DNA of 64,000 nt from Leucobacter chromiireducens (GTDB lineage: Bacteria; Actinomycetota; Actinomycetes; Actinomycetales; Microbacteriaceae), in contig NZ_RPDI01000019.1 in the NCBI RefSeq assembly GCF_003917135.1, positions 1 through 64,000 on the forward strand, written 5' to 3'. The notes below the pieces were generated by a model. The model was not told where the DNA came from and made no database searches. It saw only the letters and a program-made list of their open reading frames with translations. This document shows, piece by piece, positions 40,819 through 49,168 of the stretch (positions within the stretch are counted from its first letter, which is position 1; each line of letters starts with the position of its first letter). A program made the position numbers and the translations under genes.

Positions 40819-42315
40819 CTACTTGCCTGCGCCGAAACGGGGCGAGTGCGCCTCGTTGAGCGTGATCTGGATCGACTGCGCGGTCGTGTAGAAGTCGACC
40901 GAGCGGTAGCCGCCCTCACGGCCGAGGCCCGACGCCTTGACGCCGCCGAAGGGGGTGCGCAGATCTCGCACATTGTTCGAGTTCAGCCACACCATGCCCG
41001 ACTCGATGCCGTGCGCGAAGTTGTGCGCGCGCTTCAGGTTCGAGGTCCAGACGTATGCGGCGAGGCCGTACTTCGTGTTGTTCGCGAGCTCCAGCGCCTC
41101 CTCGTCGGTGTCGAAGGGGGTGATCGCGACGACCGGGCCGAAGATCTCCTCCTGGAAGATCCGCGCGTCGGGCTTCACGTCGGCGAAGACGGTCGGCGCG
41201 ACGTAGTTGCCCTCGGGGAAGCCCTCGGGGCGTCCGCCGCCGGCGACGAGGCGGCCCTCGCCCTTGCCGATCTCGACGTAGCTCATGACCTTCTCGAAGT
41301 GGCTCGGGTGCACGAGTGCGCCCACCTCGGTCGCGGGATCCGAGGGCAAGCCGATCACGATGTTCTTCGCGCGCTCGGCGTAGCGTGCAACGAAGTCGTC
41401 GTAGATCGAGCGCTCGACGAGCACGCGGCTGCCTGCCGTGCAGCGCTCGCCGTTCAGGCTGAACACGCTGAACACGGTGGCGTCGAGTGCCTCGTCGAGA
41501 TCCGCGTCGGCGAACACGACCGACGGGCTCTTCCCGCCGAGCTCGAGCGAGAGGCCCTTCAGGAACGGCGCGGCGTTCGTGGAGATCATCGCGCCGGTCG
41601 AGCTGTCGCCGGTGAAGGAGATGAGCGGCACATCCGGGTGCTTCACGAGTGCATCGCCCGCGACGCCGCCGGAGCCGAGGATGAGGTTGAAGACGCCCTC
41701 GGGCACGCCGGCCTCGCGGAAGATCTCGGGCCACAGCGCCGCCGACAGCGGGGTGTAGCTCGCGGGCTTCAGCACGACCGTGTTGCCGGTCGCGATGGCG
41801 GGGGCCAGCTTCCACGACTCCTGCATGAAGGGCACGTTCCACGGCGTGATGAGCCCGGCGACGCCCTTCGGCTTGCGGTTCACGTAGTTGATCTGGCGGC
41901 CGGGCACCTTGGTGACGTTGTCGTGCTCGGCGACGATGAGATCGGCGAAGAAGCGGAAGTTCTCCGCGGCGCGGCGTGCCTGGCCCTTCGCCTGGGTGAT
42001 CGGGAGGCCGGAGTCCCAGCTCTCGATGAGGGCGAGCTGCTCGTCACGCGACTCGACGATGTCGGCGACCTTGTGCAGGATCCGCGAGCGCTCGCGCGGC
42101 AGCATCTTGGGCCACGGGCCCTCGTCGAAGGCGCGCTTCGCTGCGGCGACGGCGAGGTCGACATCGGCCTTGCTCGCGGACGCTGCGGTGATGTACACCT
42201 CGTTGGACACGGGCTCGATGACGTCGAACGTCGCGCCGTCCTGCGCGTCGACAAATTCGCCGTCGATGAAGAGCTGGATCTTCTCGGGCAGGCCCTCGGG
42301 CTTCTGGTGCGTCAT
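40819..42315 (-). CDS. hpaE: 5-Carboxymethyl-2-hydroxymuconate semialdehyde dehydrogenase
   Basis: 498 residues of the NAD(P)-dependent aldehyde dehydrogenase family, oxidising the ring-cleavage semialdehyde from HpaD to 5-carboxymethyl-2-hydroxymuconate. Family motifs: TPWNVPFMQESWKLAPAIATG, FTGDSSTGAMI, catalytic Glu in LELGGKSPS and catalytic Cys in LNGERCTAGSR, EEIFGPV. GGAGGAAG precedes ATG 42315. Assignment to HpaE rests on being next to hpaD and in line with the other hpa genes. Confidence 0.9.
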   Translation of the reverse strand: MTHQKPEGLPEKIQLFIDGEFVDAQDGATFDVIEPVSNEVYITAASASKADVDLAVAAAKRAFDEGPWPKMLPRERSRILHKVADIVESRDEQLALIESWDSGLPITQAKGQARRAAENFRFFADLIVAEHDNVTKVPGRQINYVNRKPKGVAGLITPWNVPFMQESWKLAPAIATGNTVVLKPASYTPLSAALWPEIFREAGVPEGVFNLILGSGGVAGDALVKHPDVPLISFTGDSSTGAMISTNAAPFLKGLSLELGGKSPSVVFADADLDEALDATVFSVFSLNGERCTAGSRVLVERSIYDDFVARYAERAKNIVIGLPSDPATEVGALVHPSHFEKVMSYVEIGKGEGRLVAGGGRPEGFPEGNYVAPTVFADVKPDARIFQEEIFGPVVAITPFDTDEEALELANNTKYGLAAYVWTSNLKRAHNFAHGIESGMVWLNSNNVRDLRTPFGGVKASGLGREGGYRSVDFYTTAQSIQITLNEAHSPRFGAGK

Positions 42316-42386
42316 GCTTCCTCCAGTGGTGAAATCGGGTGGAATGGGGTGAGTGTGTGGGGTGAGCGGCGGGGAACCGCTGGCGG

Positions 42387-43061
42387 CTACGCGGCTGGCG
42401 CCGCGTGCCGGTGCTGTTCCTCGGAGTGGGCGAGCACCGCGTCGAGCGTCGCGGTGCGGTGCTCGCGTGCGGTGAGCTCGATGTCGAGCGGGGAGGCCCC
42501 CTGCTCGATCAGTTCGAGGAGTCGTTCGTGCTCGGCAACCGACTCGCTGGCGCGACCGGGCACGAAGCTGAACGAGGAGTTGCGCAGCACCTTCATGCGG
42601 TTCCAGCCGCGGTGCACGAGGTCGAGGATGTGCGGGTTGGGGCACGTCTCGAACAGCACGCTGTGGAACTCGAGGTTCAGCTCGGTGAAGCGCTGCGGGT
42701 CAAACGCGCTGAGCGATTCGCGCATCGTCTCGTTGACGGCGCGCGCGCGAGCGATCTGATCCGCGGTGATGAACGGCGCGGCGAGGCCGGTGGCCGATCC
42801 CTCGACGAGCGCGAGCGTCTGCATCGTGTGCAGGTACTCGGTCTCCTTGACGAGCGAGACCTGCGCGCCGACGTTGCGCTCGAACGTGACGAGCTGCTCG
42901 GCCTCGAGGCGACGAATCGCCTCACGCACCGGCACGACCGACATGTCGAGCTCGGCCGCGATCGGTGCGAGCACGAGGCGGTAGCCCGGCACGTACTGAC
43001 CGCTGTCGATCCTCGCTCGGATCAGGCGGTAAGCGCGCTCGGACTTCGACTCGGCGGTCAT
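42387..43061 (-). CDS. GntR-family regulator of the hpa cluster
   Basis: 224 residues: winged helix at the N-terminus (APIAAELDMSVVPVREAIRRLEAEQLV) and an FCD-type ligand domain (LNLEFHSVLF; EHERLLELI; AREHRTATL). Its start lies 1 base after the stop of the FAH-RraA gene, so it is co-expressed with the pathway. Two identical ATCGTATACGAT sites over the cluster's promoters are its likely operators, fitting the GTATAC cores of FadR/VanR-type regulators. Inducer probably a pathway acid (inference). Confidence 0.85.
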   Translation of the reverse strand: MTAESKSERAYRLIRARIDSGQYVPGYRLVLAPIAAELDMSVVPVREAIRRLEAEQLVTFERNVGAQVSLVKETEYLHTMQTLALVEGSATGLAAPFITADQIARARAVNETMRESLSAFDPQRFTELNLEFHSVLFETCPNPHILDLVHRGWNRMKVLRNSSFSFVPGRASESVAEHERLLELIEQGASPLDIELTAREHRTATLDAVLAHSEEQHRHAAPAA

Positions 43062-43062
43062 T

Positions 43063-44559
43063 TCACGCCCCCTCGGCGAGGAACGCGTCGTACCGTGCAC
43101 GCCACTCGGCGTTCATGGGGAAGAGGCCGTCGACGGCGTGGCCCTCCGCGACGCGGTCTGCCACCCAGGCATCGGCCTGCTCCTGGGCCGCGGCCTCGGC
43201 GGCCACCTCAGCGAGCAGGAACGGCGGGATCACGATGACGCCGTCGCGGTCGCCCATGATGATGTCGCCGGGCTGCACCGCGGCGCCGCCGCACGCGATG
43301 GTGACGTCGGTCTCCCACGGGACGTGGCGGCGGCCGAGCACGCTCGGGTGGGCACCCTGCGAGAAGACGGGAATGTCGAAGGCTTGCACTGCGGCGAAGT
43401 CGCGCACCCCGCCGTCGGTGACGATGCCCGCGGCGCCGCGCACCTGCGCGCGCAGCGCGAGCACGTCGCCGACGGTGCCGGTCGAGGGGATCCCGCGCGC
43501 TTCGACGACGAGCACTTCGCCCTCGTTCACGGTGTCGAAGGCCCGCTTCTGGGCGTTGAAGCCGCCCCCGTGCGCCTTGAACAAGTCGGGGCGGAAGGGG
43601 ATGAAGCGAAGGGTCTTCGCGGTGCCGAGGATCGTGTCGCCCTCGTGGTTCGGGTGCACGCCGTCGATGAAGATGTCGACGTAGCCGCGCTTGCGCAGCG
43701 CCGCAGAGACCGTCGCGACCGCGACGCCGGAGAGCTGCGCGCGGATCTCGGGGGTGAGAATCTGCGCGGGATCCGTGCCGTCGCCGGCGAGCGGCGTCGC
43801 GCGGCCTGCGGCCACCGCGGCGGCGTGCTCGGCCTCGCTGCCCCAGGCCTCCACGCGCTGCAGGTCGTCGACCTTCGGGGTGTTGCCGAAGTCGCCGAAC
43901 GCGGTGGTGCCCTGGGTGACCGTGGTCACGAGGCGGCCGGTGGTGGGGGCGCCTGGCGCGTTCGGGGCGTCGACCTCGACCTCGACGACGTCGCCGGGGA
44001 GCACCACGGAGGAGCCGGCCGGGGTGCCGGTGAGGATCACGTCGCCCGGCTCGAGCGTCATGTGCTGCGAGAGGTCGGCGACGAGCTGGCCGAACGGGAA
44101 TGCGAGGGTGTCGCTCGTGTCGTCCTGCACGAGCTCGCCGTTGACCCAGGTGCGCACGCGCCAGTCGTCCTGGCCGATCCCTGCGGTCTCGATCGCGGCC
44201 GGGCCGATGGGGGTGAAGCCGTCCCCGCCCTTGTTGCGCACGTTGGAGCCCTTATCGGCAGCACGGAGGTCGTAGAGACCGAAGTCGTTGGCGGCGGTGA
44301 CCTGCGCGACGTGGCTCCAGCCGTCCTCGGGGGAGACCCAGCGCGCGGTCGTGCCGATGACGAGCGCGATCTCGCCCTCGAACGCGAGGAGCTCGGTGCC
44401 TGCCGGGCGCTCGATGGTGCCGCCGGTCGGGGCGAGTGAGGACGCCGGCTTGAAGAAGTAGGACGGGAATGCTGGTGTGCGGCCGCGCTGCGCGATGCGC
44501 GACGGGTAGTTGAGGTGCACGGCAATGATCTTGCCTGGGGTCTCGATTCCGTAGGTCAT
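43063..44559 (-). CDS. Fusion of fumarylacetoacetate-hydrolase domain and RraA-like aldolase/decarboxylase domain (HpaG-type role)
   Basis: 498 residues. Residues 1-225 are an FAH domain with metal ligands in AFEGE (Glu61, Glu63) and AANDFG (Asp92), as in HpaG isomerase/decarboxylase. A linker leads to an RraA-like domain (about 270-498) with TDGGVRD (381-387) and GDRDGVIVIPP (436-446), the signature of HMG/CHA aldolases and oxaloacetate decarboxylases. E. coli HpaG instead has two FAH halves. Here the second half is replaced, so I infer the FAH part isomerises and the RraA part decarboxylates. GAGGGAG before ATG 44559 fixes the start; ATG 44574 is possible. Confidence 0.85.
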   Translation of the reverse strand: MTYGIETPGKIIAVHLNYPSRIAQRGRTPAFPSYFFKPASSLAPTGGTIERPAGTELLAFEGEIALVIGTTARWVSPEDGWSHVAQVTAANDFGLYDLRAADKGSNVRNKGGDGFTPIGPAAIETAGIGQDDWRVRTWVNGELVQDDTSDTLAFPFGQLVADLSQHMTLEPGDVILTGTPAGSSVVLPGDVVEVEVDAPNAPGAPTTGRLVTTVTQGTTAFGDFGNTPKVDDLQRVEAWGSEAEHAAAVAAGRATPLAGDGTDPAQILTPEIRAQLSGVAVATVSAALRKRGYVDIFIDGVHPNHEGDTILGTAKTLRFIPFRPDLFKAHGGGFNAQKRAFDTVNEGEVLVVEARGIPSTGTVGDVLALRAQVRGAAGIVTDGGVRDFAAVQAFDIPVFSQGAHPSVLGRRHVPWETDVTIACGGAAVQPGDIIMGDRDGVIVIPPFLLAEVAAEAAAQEQADAWVADRVAEGHAVDGLFPMNAEWRARYDAFLAEGA

Positions 44560-44588
44560 GGCTCCCTCGCTCATCTCTTTATATTTCT

Positions 44589-44617
44589 TATCGTATACGA
44601 TCTGGTGGGCTTTGTGA
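44589..44617 (-). promoter_or_regulatory. Promoter with GntR operator upstream of the FAH-RraA gene
   Basis: Minus strand: TTCACA (44612-44617), 17-base spacer, TACGAT (44589-44594). The perfect 12-bp palindrome ATCGTATACGAT (44589-44600) covers the -10. The same palindrome occurs over the hpaH promoter. Confidence 0.75.
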
Positions 44618-44662
44618 AGACCGCCGGGGAGGGGGCTCGTGCCTCGGTCCCCGCCCGGTCTG

Positions 44663-45514
44663 CTAGTAGGAGGCGCGTGGCTCGGCCGCCGCGCCAGCGT
44701 CACCAGCGCCACCAGCGCCCGCGTCACCCGCGAAGCGCCCAACGAGCGCCTCCGTCTGCCGCGCGAGGAGCGCAACGTCGGCGCCGACCGCGACGAACGA
44801 CGCGCCAGCGGCGAGGTATCGCTCGGCGTCCGCCGGTACGAACGCGTTCACGCCCACCGGCGTGCCGGCGGCCACGCCCGCGCGGATCGCGCGCAGCACG
44901 TTCTCGACGACGTCGGGGTGGCCCTGCTGGCCGAGGAGCCCCATGGACGCCGCGAGGTCGGACGGACCGACGAAGATCGCGTCGACCCCGTCGACCGCGA
45001 CGATCCGCTCGACGTCGGCGACCGCCGCGGCCGACTCGATCTGCACGGTCAGGCTGATCGTCTCGTTCGCGCGACCCAGGTAGCCCTCGACGCGGTTCCA
45101 GCGCGCCGAGCGCGCGAGCGCCGAGCCGACGCCGCGGACGCCGCCGCCCGCCGTGCCGTCCGGGTAGCGCACCGCCCGCACGATCTGCTCGGCCTGCTCC
45201 GCGGAGTCCACCATCGGGATGAGGAGGTTCTGCGCGCCGAGATCGAGGAACTGCTTGATCGTCACCGTGTCGCCGTACGGCGGGCGAACGAGCGGGGCCA
45301 CCGGGTATGCGGACATCGCGTACAGCTGCGCGAGGACCGATTCGAGCCCGTTGGGGGAGTGCTCGGCGTCGAGGAGCACCCAGTCGCAGCCGCTGCCGGC
45401 CACGATCTCGGCGGTCACCGGGCTGCCGGCGCAGGCCCACAGGCCGATGAGCGGGCGCTTGGCGGCGTCGAGCCGCGCGCGCAGCGTTGCCGGCAGCTCT
45501 ACACGAATCGGCAT
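44663..45514 (-). CDS. hpaI: 4-Hydroxy-2-oxoheptane-1,7-dioate aldolase
   Basis: 283 residues, class II (divalent-metal) pyruvate aldolase of the HpcH/HpaI family. It splits 4-hydroxy-2-oxoheptanedioate to pyruvate and succinic semialdehyde, the last pathway step. Visible: LIGLWACAGSP, DWVLLDAEHSPN (His general base region), VRPPYGD, IPMVDSAEQA, QIES and FVGPSDLAASMG metal-ligand regions. ATG 45514 lies 16 bp inside the end of hpaH. The C-terminus ends in a Gly/Ala-rich tail. Confidence 0.93.
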   Translation of the reverse strand: MPIRVELPATLRARLDAAKRPLIGLWACAGSPVTAEIVAGSGCDWVLLDAEHSPNGLESVLAQLYAMSAYPVAPLVRPPYGDTVTIKQFLDLGAQNLLIPMVDSAEQAEQIVRAVRYPDGTAGGGVRGVGSALARSARWNRVEGYLGRANETISLTVQIESAAAVADVERIVAVDGVDAIFVGPSDLAASMGLLGQQGHPDVVENVLRAIRAGVAAGTPVGVNAFVPADAERYLAAGASFVAVGADVALLARQTEALVGRFAGDAGAGGAGDAGAAAEPRASY

Positions 45515-46284
45515 GTCACCGATCCCAGCTCGTGGTAGTCGGCGTGCACGGTGTCGCCGCGCTCCACCCACATCGGCTTCGTGAACGAGCCGGCCAGGAT
45601 GATCTCGCCGGCCTCGAGCGTCTGTCCGTGCTGTGCGAGCTTGTTGGCGAGCCACGCGACGCCCATCGCCGGGTGGCCGAGGATCGCGCCGGCAACGCCG
45701 GAGTCCTCGATGGTCTCGTTGCGGTAAAGGAGGGCGGGGACCCAGCTGAGATCCACCTCGTCCACCTTCACCGGGCGGCCGCCGAGCACCATGGCGCCCA
45801 TCGCGGCGTTGTCGCTGATCGTGTCGACGATGGTGCGACCCTCGAGTTCGAGGTGCGAGTTCAGCACCTCGAGCGCCGGCACGACGTACGCGGTCGCGTC
45901 GAGCACGTCGAAGATGGTGGTGCCCGGGCCGGCGAGCGGCTTGTCGAGTACGAAGGCGAGCTCGACCTCGATGCGCACGTTCGAGTAGCGATCGAACTCG
46001 AGGACGGAGCCGGACTCGAACACCATGTCGTCGTGGATGACGCCGTAGTCGGGCTCGGAGATGCCGGTCGCGAGCTGCATGACCTTGGAGGTGAGCCCGA
46101 TCTTGTGGCCGACGAGCTTGGCGCCCTGCGCGATGCGCCGGTCCGACCACACCTTCTGGATCGCGTACGAGTCTTCGATCACCATGCCGGGGTAGCGACT
46201 GGTGAGCTTGGGCAGCACCGCGCGGTCGCGATCCGCCTGGACAAGCTCCTCGGCGATGGCGTCAATCTGGGTCTGGTCGAGCAC
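45499..46284 (-). CDS. hpaH: 2-Oxohept-4-ene-1,7-dioate hydratase
   Basis: 261 residues, close to E. coli HpaH in length. FAH-related hydratase adding water to the 2-oxohept-4-ene-dioate product. Features: LTSRYPGMVIEDSYAIQKVW, LVGHKIGLTSKVMQ, RIEVELAFVL (metal Glu residues), LEVLNSH, and GSFTKPMWVERGD near the end. GTG 46284 is the start because AAAGGAGG is ideally spaced; the longer frame to 46443 runs through the promoter. First gene of the cluster, behind a GntR-operator promoter. Confidence 0.92.
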   Translation of the reverse strand: MLDQTQIDAIAEELVQADRDRAVLPKLTSRYPGMVIEDSYAIQKVWSDRRIAQGAKLVGHKIGLTSKVMQLATGISEPDYGVIHDDMVFESGSVLEFDRYSNVRIEVELAFVLDKPLAGPGTTIFDVLDATAYVVPALEVLNSHLELEGRTIVDTISDNAAMGAMVLGGRPVKVDEVDLSWVPALLYRNETIEDSGVAGAILGHPAMGVAWLANKLAQHGQTLEAGEIILAGSFTKPMWVERGDTVHADYHELGSVTCRFV

Positions 46285-46309
46285 GTGGCCTCCTTTGGTC
46301 GTACATCGA

Positions 46310-46338
46310 ATCGTATACGATCCCGGAGTCGCGGCCAA
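46310..46338 (-). promoter_or_regulatory. Promoter with GntR operator upstream of hpaH
   Basis: Minus strand: TTGGCC (46333-46338), 17-base spacer, TACGAT (46310-46315), with ATCGTATACGAT at 46310-46321 over the -10. Same operator and spacing as at 44589. Confidence 0.78.
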
Positions 46339-46427
46339 TGGCTGCGCTCGGATTCCCGAAAACACCGCCGGTGCGGCGCGTGTTTTTCCCGTCGCAAAAT
46401 CGTTATTCTCGGACCGTAGACGAAAGT

Positions 46428-46455
46428 TTGCTTTTTTAGTCAACGTTCGTAGAAT
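46428..46455 (+). promoter_or_regulatory. Promoter of the ABC-importer operon
   Basis: TTGCTT (46428-46433), 16-base spacer, TAGAAT (46450-46455); leader of about 125 bases before ATG 46588. Confidence 0.5.
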
Positions 46456-46587
46456 GAAACCGACGGCACGCCGAAGTGACGTCCATCACCACGCGGGGGA
46501 CGCGAGTTCACGGCGGAAAAGCGATGGCAACGCAACGGCGCCTCATCCCATCAGCACCAGTTCCGACTACCGAGAGAAGTAGACACG

Positions 46588-48126
46588 ATGAAGAGAACAC
46601 TCACGGGGATCGCAGCGCTCGCCGCAGCGGCGCTCGCGCTCACTGCCTGCTCGGGCGGGGGCGGCGGGGCGGCCGCGGGCGGCGGCGACGATGCCGCCGC
46701 CAAGCCGCTCAGCATTGGCAACTTCCTTGACCTCACGTCCTGGGATCCCTCGCTCGCCGACGTCGGCTTCGATGGCCCCTACCTGTCGGCCATCTACGAC
46801 CCGCTCGTCACGATCGACGGCGCGGGGGAGCCGCAGCCAGCGCTCGCAACGGGCTGGGAGATCTCCGACGACTTCAAGACCATCACGATGGACCTCCGCA
46901 CCGACGCGAAGTTCTCGGACGGCGAGACGTTCGACGCCGCCGCCGCGGTGAAGAGCCTCGAGTACCTGCAGCAGGGCGCGCGCTCGCAGGAGGCTTACCA
47001 GAAGGTCGAGAGCTTCGAGGCGGTCGACGAGGACACGATCGCGATCCACCTGACGCAGCGCGACGACACGATCCTCTACTTCATGGGGCTCGGCCGCAGC
47101 TACATGATGGCGCCCGACGCGATCGACGCCGGGACGCTCGCGGAGACTCCAGTGGGATCGGGGCCGTACACGCTCTCGGCCGACTCGGTGCCGGGTGCCG
47201 AGTACCGCTTCGACAAGGTGGCCGATCACTGGGCGGCAGCAGACTTCCCCTTCGATCCGCTCTCGGTGAGCCCACTGTCTGACGCGACGGCAATGCTCAA
47301 CGGCATGGAGAGCGGTCAGTTCAACGTGATCTACGGCGACAAGACCGCCATGGATCTGGCGCCGGATCGCGGGTGGAACGTGGCCACGGGGCTCTCCATG
47401 TGGGTCGGGCTCCAGTTCAGCGATCGCGCCGGCGCCACCGAGATGGGCAAGCCGCTCGGCGAGCTGAAGGTGCGCCAGGCGCTCAACGTCGCGTTCAACG
47501 GCCCCGAGATGGTGGAGACCATCGCGCAGGGCGTCGGCGAGGCGACGAACCAGGTGTTCCCGGTGGGGACGCCGGGCTACGTCCCCGCGCTCACGGGCAA
47601 GACGAAGCCGAGCATCGAGACTGCGAAGCAGCTGCTCGCCGAGGCGGGCTACGCCGACGGCTTCGACGTCACGATGCCGATGGCGCCGCCCTTCCAGCCC
47701 TGGCAGGCGATCGTCGAGCAGACCTTCGGGGAGCTCGGGATCGGGGTCACCTGGAAGGAGACCGACTTCATGCAGTACATGTCGGTCGCCCCGGAGTACC
47801 CCATGTTCGTCGGCGTGATCGCGATGGACTCGAACCCGATCGCCACGGTCGAGCGCCAGATCGCGAAGCCGCAGTGGTACAACCCGACCCCGGGCCTTGA
47901 GGCGTTCCCCGAGGTCAAGGCGCAGGTCGACACCGTGTTCACCGCGGCGCCAGGCGAGGAACAGACGAAGGCGGTGGAGAAGCTCAACGAGCTCGTCACC
48001 GAGAACGCGTTCTTCTCCGTGTGGGCGCAGTCGACGAACACGTACGTCTCCGCGGCGGAGTTCACCGTCACGCCGGTCACCGGCATGATGTTCCCCACGC
48101 TTCGACAGATCTCCCTCTCGAAGTAA
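46588..48126 (+). CDS. ABC importer substrate-binding lipoprotein (peptide/nickel, SBP_bac_5 family)
   Basis: 512 residues. Lipoprotein signal ending LTAC (lipid-anchored Cys21), then a Gly/Ala-rich linker and a family-5 solute-binding domain (DPLVTIDGAGEPQPALATGWEISDD, FSDGETFDAAAAVKSLE, PVGSGPYTL, VRQALNVAFN). Family members bind oligopeptides, sugars, opines or metal chelates outside the membrane. First gene of a four-gene importer operon divergent from hpaH; import of an aromatic acid conjugate or peptide feeding the hpa pathway is only inference from position. A 37-bp hairpin follows the stop. Confidence 0.9.
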   Translation: MKRTLTGIAALAAAALALTACSGGGGGAAAGGGDDAAAKPLSIGNFLDLTSWDPSLADVGFDGPYLSAIYDPLVTIDGAGEPQPALATGWEISDDFKTITMDLRTDAKFSDGETFDAAAAVKSLEYLQQGARSQEAYQKVESFEAVDEDTIAIHLTQRDDTILYFMGLGRSYMMAPDAIDAGTLAETPVGSGPYTLSADSVPGAEYRFDKVADHWAAADFPFDPLSVSPLSDATAMLNGMESGQFNVIYGDKTAMDLAPDRGWNVATGLSMWVGLQFSDRAGATEMGKPLGELKVRQALNVAFNGPEMVETIAQGVGEATNQVFPVGTPGYVPALTGKTKPSIETAKQLLAEAGYADGFDVTMPMAPPFQPWQAIVEQTFGELGIGVTWKETDFMQYMSVAPEYPMFVGVIAMDSNPIATVERQIAKPQWYNPTPGLEAFPEVKAQVDTVFTAAPGEEQTKAVEKLNELVTENAFFSVWAQSTNTYVSAAEFTVTPVTGMMFPTLRQISLSK

Positions 48127-48132
48127 GCGCTC

Positions 48133-48169
48133 GGGTGGGGCCACCGGTGCCGCACCGGTGGCCCCACCC
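48133..48169 (+). terminator. Long perfect hairpin between the binding-protein and permease genes
   Basis: 18-bp arms GGGTGGGGCCACCGGTGC (48133-48150) and complement (48152-48169), with a single-base centre. No U-tract; probably stabilises the binding-protein mRNA or causes partial termination so that the binding protein is made in excess. Confidence 0.7.
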
Positions 48170-48187
48170 AGCCACCATCGCCCACCC

Positions 48188-48214
48188 ATCCCAGCGATCC
48201 CAGCCATCCCAGCC
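48188..48214. repeat. 9-bp tandem repeat, three copies, before the permease gene
   Basis: ATCCCAGCG, ATCCCAGCC, ATCCCAGCC at 48188-48214, just upstream of the ribosome binding site. Confidence 0.6.
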
Positions 48215-48226
48215 CTCGGAGACCCG

Positions 48227-49168
48227 ATGCTCACCTTCACCCTCAAACGGCTGCTGTCCGGCGTGATCCTCCTCGTCGCCGTCGCGACGGGCACGTTCTT
48301 CCTCGCGCACGCCGCGATCCCCGACCCCACGCTCGGGCTGCTCGGCAGCGCGGCCACCCCTGAGGCGCAGGCCACGCTCGCGCAGCGCATCGGCACCGAC
48401 CGCCCGCTGCTCGTCCAGTTCGGCGAGTGGTTCGGCGGGCTCTTCCGCGGCGACCTCGGCGTCTCCTGGAAGAACTTCCAGCCCGTTGGCTCCCAGCTCG
48501 CGCTGAAGCTCCCCGTCACGCTCTCGGTGGTCTCCGTCGCGATCCTGCTCTCCGCGCTGCTCGGTGCGGTGCTCGGCGTCGCCGCTGGTCTCCGACCGAA
48601 CACCTGGCTCGACAAGATCGTGAAGGCCGCGGCGGTGATCCTGTTCGCGCTGCCAGGGTTCTGGGTGGCGCTCGTGCTCGTCATGACGTTCGCGGTGAAC
48701 CTGCGCTGGTTCCCCGCCGTCGGCTACGTCGCGCCGACGGAGTCGGTGGGCGGCTGGGTGCAGTCGATCACCCTGCCGGCGATCGCGCTCGCGCTCGGGG
48801 CGATCGTCATGATCGCCGAGCAACTGCGCAACGCCATCATCCAGGCCGACTCGCACGACTACGTGCGGACGCTCCGCAGCCGCGGCCTCCCCTCCTGGCG
48901 CGTCGTGCTGCACCTCCTGCGCAACGCGGCCCCGGCCTCGCTCACCGTGCTCGCGCTCATGTTCGTCGGTCTGCTCTCCGGCGCGATCATCGTCGAGCAG
49001 ATCTTCGCGCTGCCGGGCATCGGCCCGCTCACGCAGGCCTCCTCCCAGAACGGCGACATTCCGATGCTGCTCGGGATCACGGTGATCACCGTCGTGTTCG
49101 TCGTCATCGTCAACTTCCTGCTCGATATCCTGCTCGGCTGGATCAACCCGAAAGCGCGTGCGAAATGA
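48227..49168 (+). CDS. ABC importer permease, DppB-like
   Basis: 313 residues, six membrane segments, starting MLTFTLKRLLSGVILLVAVATGTFFLAH. The DppB/OppB inner-membrane signature is visible (LPGFWVALVLVMTF; SHDYVRTLRSRGLPSWRVVLHLLRNAAPASLTVL, coupling helix facing the ATPase, key part DYVRTLRSRGL; FALPGIGPL). CGGAG precedes ATG 48227. The stop overlaps the next start as ATGA. Forms the channel with the DppC-like half of the fused downstream protein. Confidence 0.92.
   Translation: MLTFTLKRLLSGVILLVAVATGTFFLAHAAIPDPTLGLLGSAATPEAQATLAQRIGTDRPLLVQFGEWFGGLFRGDLGVSWKNFQPVGSQLALKLPVTLSVVSVAILLSALLGAVLGVAAGLRPNTWLDKIVKAAAVILFALPGFWVALVLVMTFAVNLRWFPAVGYVAPTESVGGWVQSITLPAIALALGAIVMIAEQLRNAIIQADSHDYVRTLRSRGLPSWRVVLHLLRNAAPASLTVLALMFVGLLSGAIIVEQIFALPGIGPLTQASSQNGDIPMLLGITVITVVFVVIVNFLLDILLGWINPKARAK

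Larger units (their letters stand above)
46285..46587. other. Divergent regulatory region between hpaH and the ABC-importer operon
   Basis: 303 bp without a gene. It holds the hpaH promoter/operator (46310-46338), a relatively AT-rich block at 46380-46460, and the importer promoter (46428-46455). No other recognisable element. Confidence 0.7.

Noticed and set aside
46476-46730. 84-codon frame in the hpaH/importer gap
   Set aside because: Overlaps the lipoprotein gene in another frame, lacks an RBS and has shadow-like Arg/His-rich composition.
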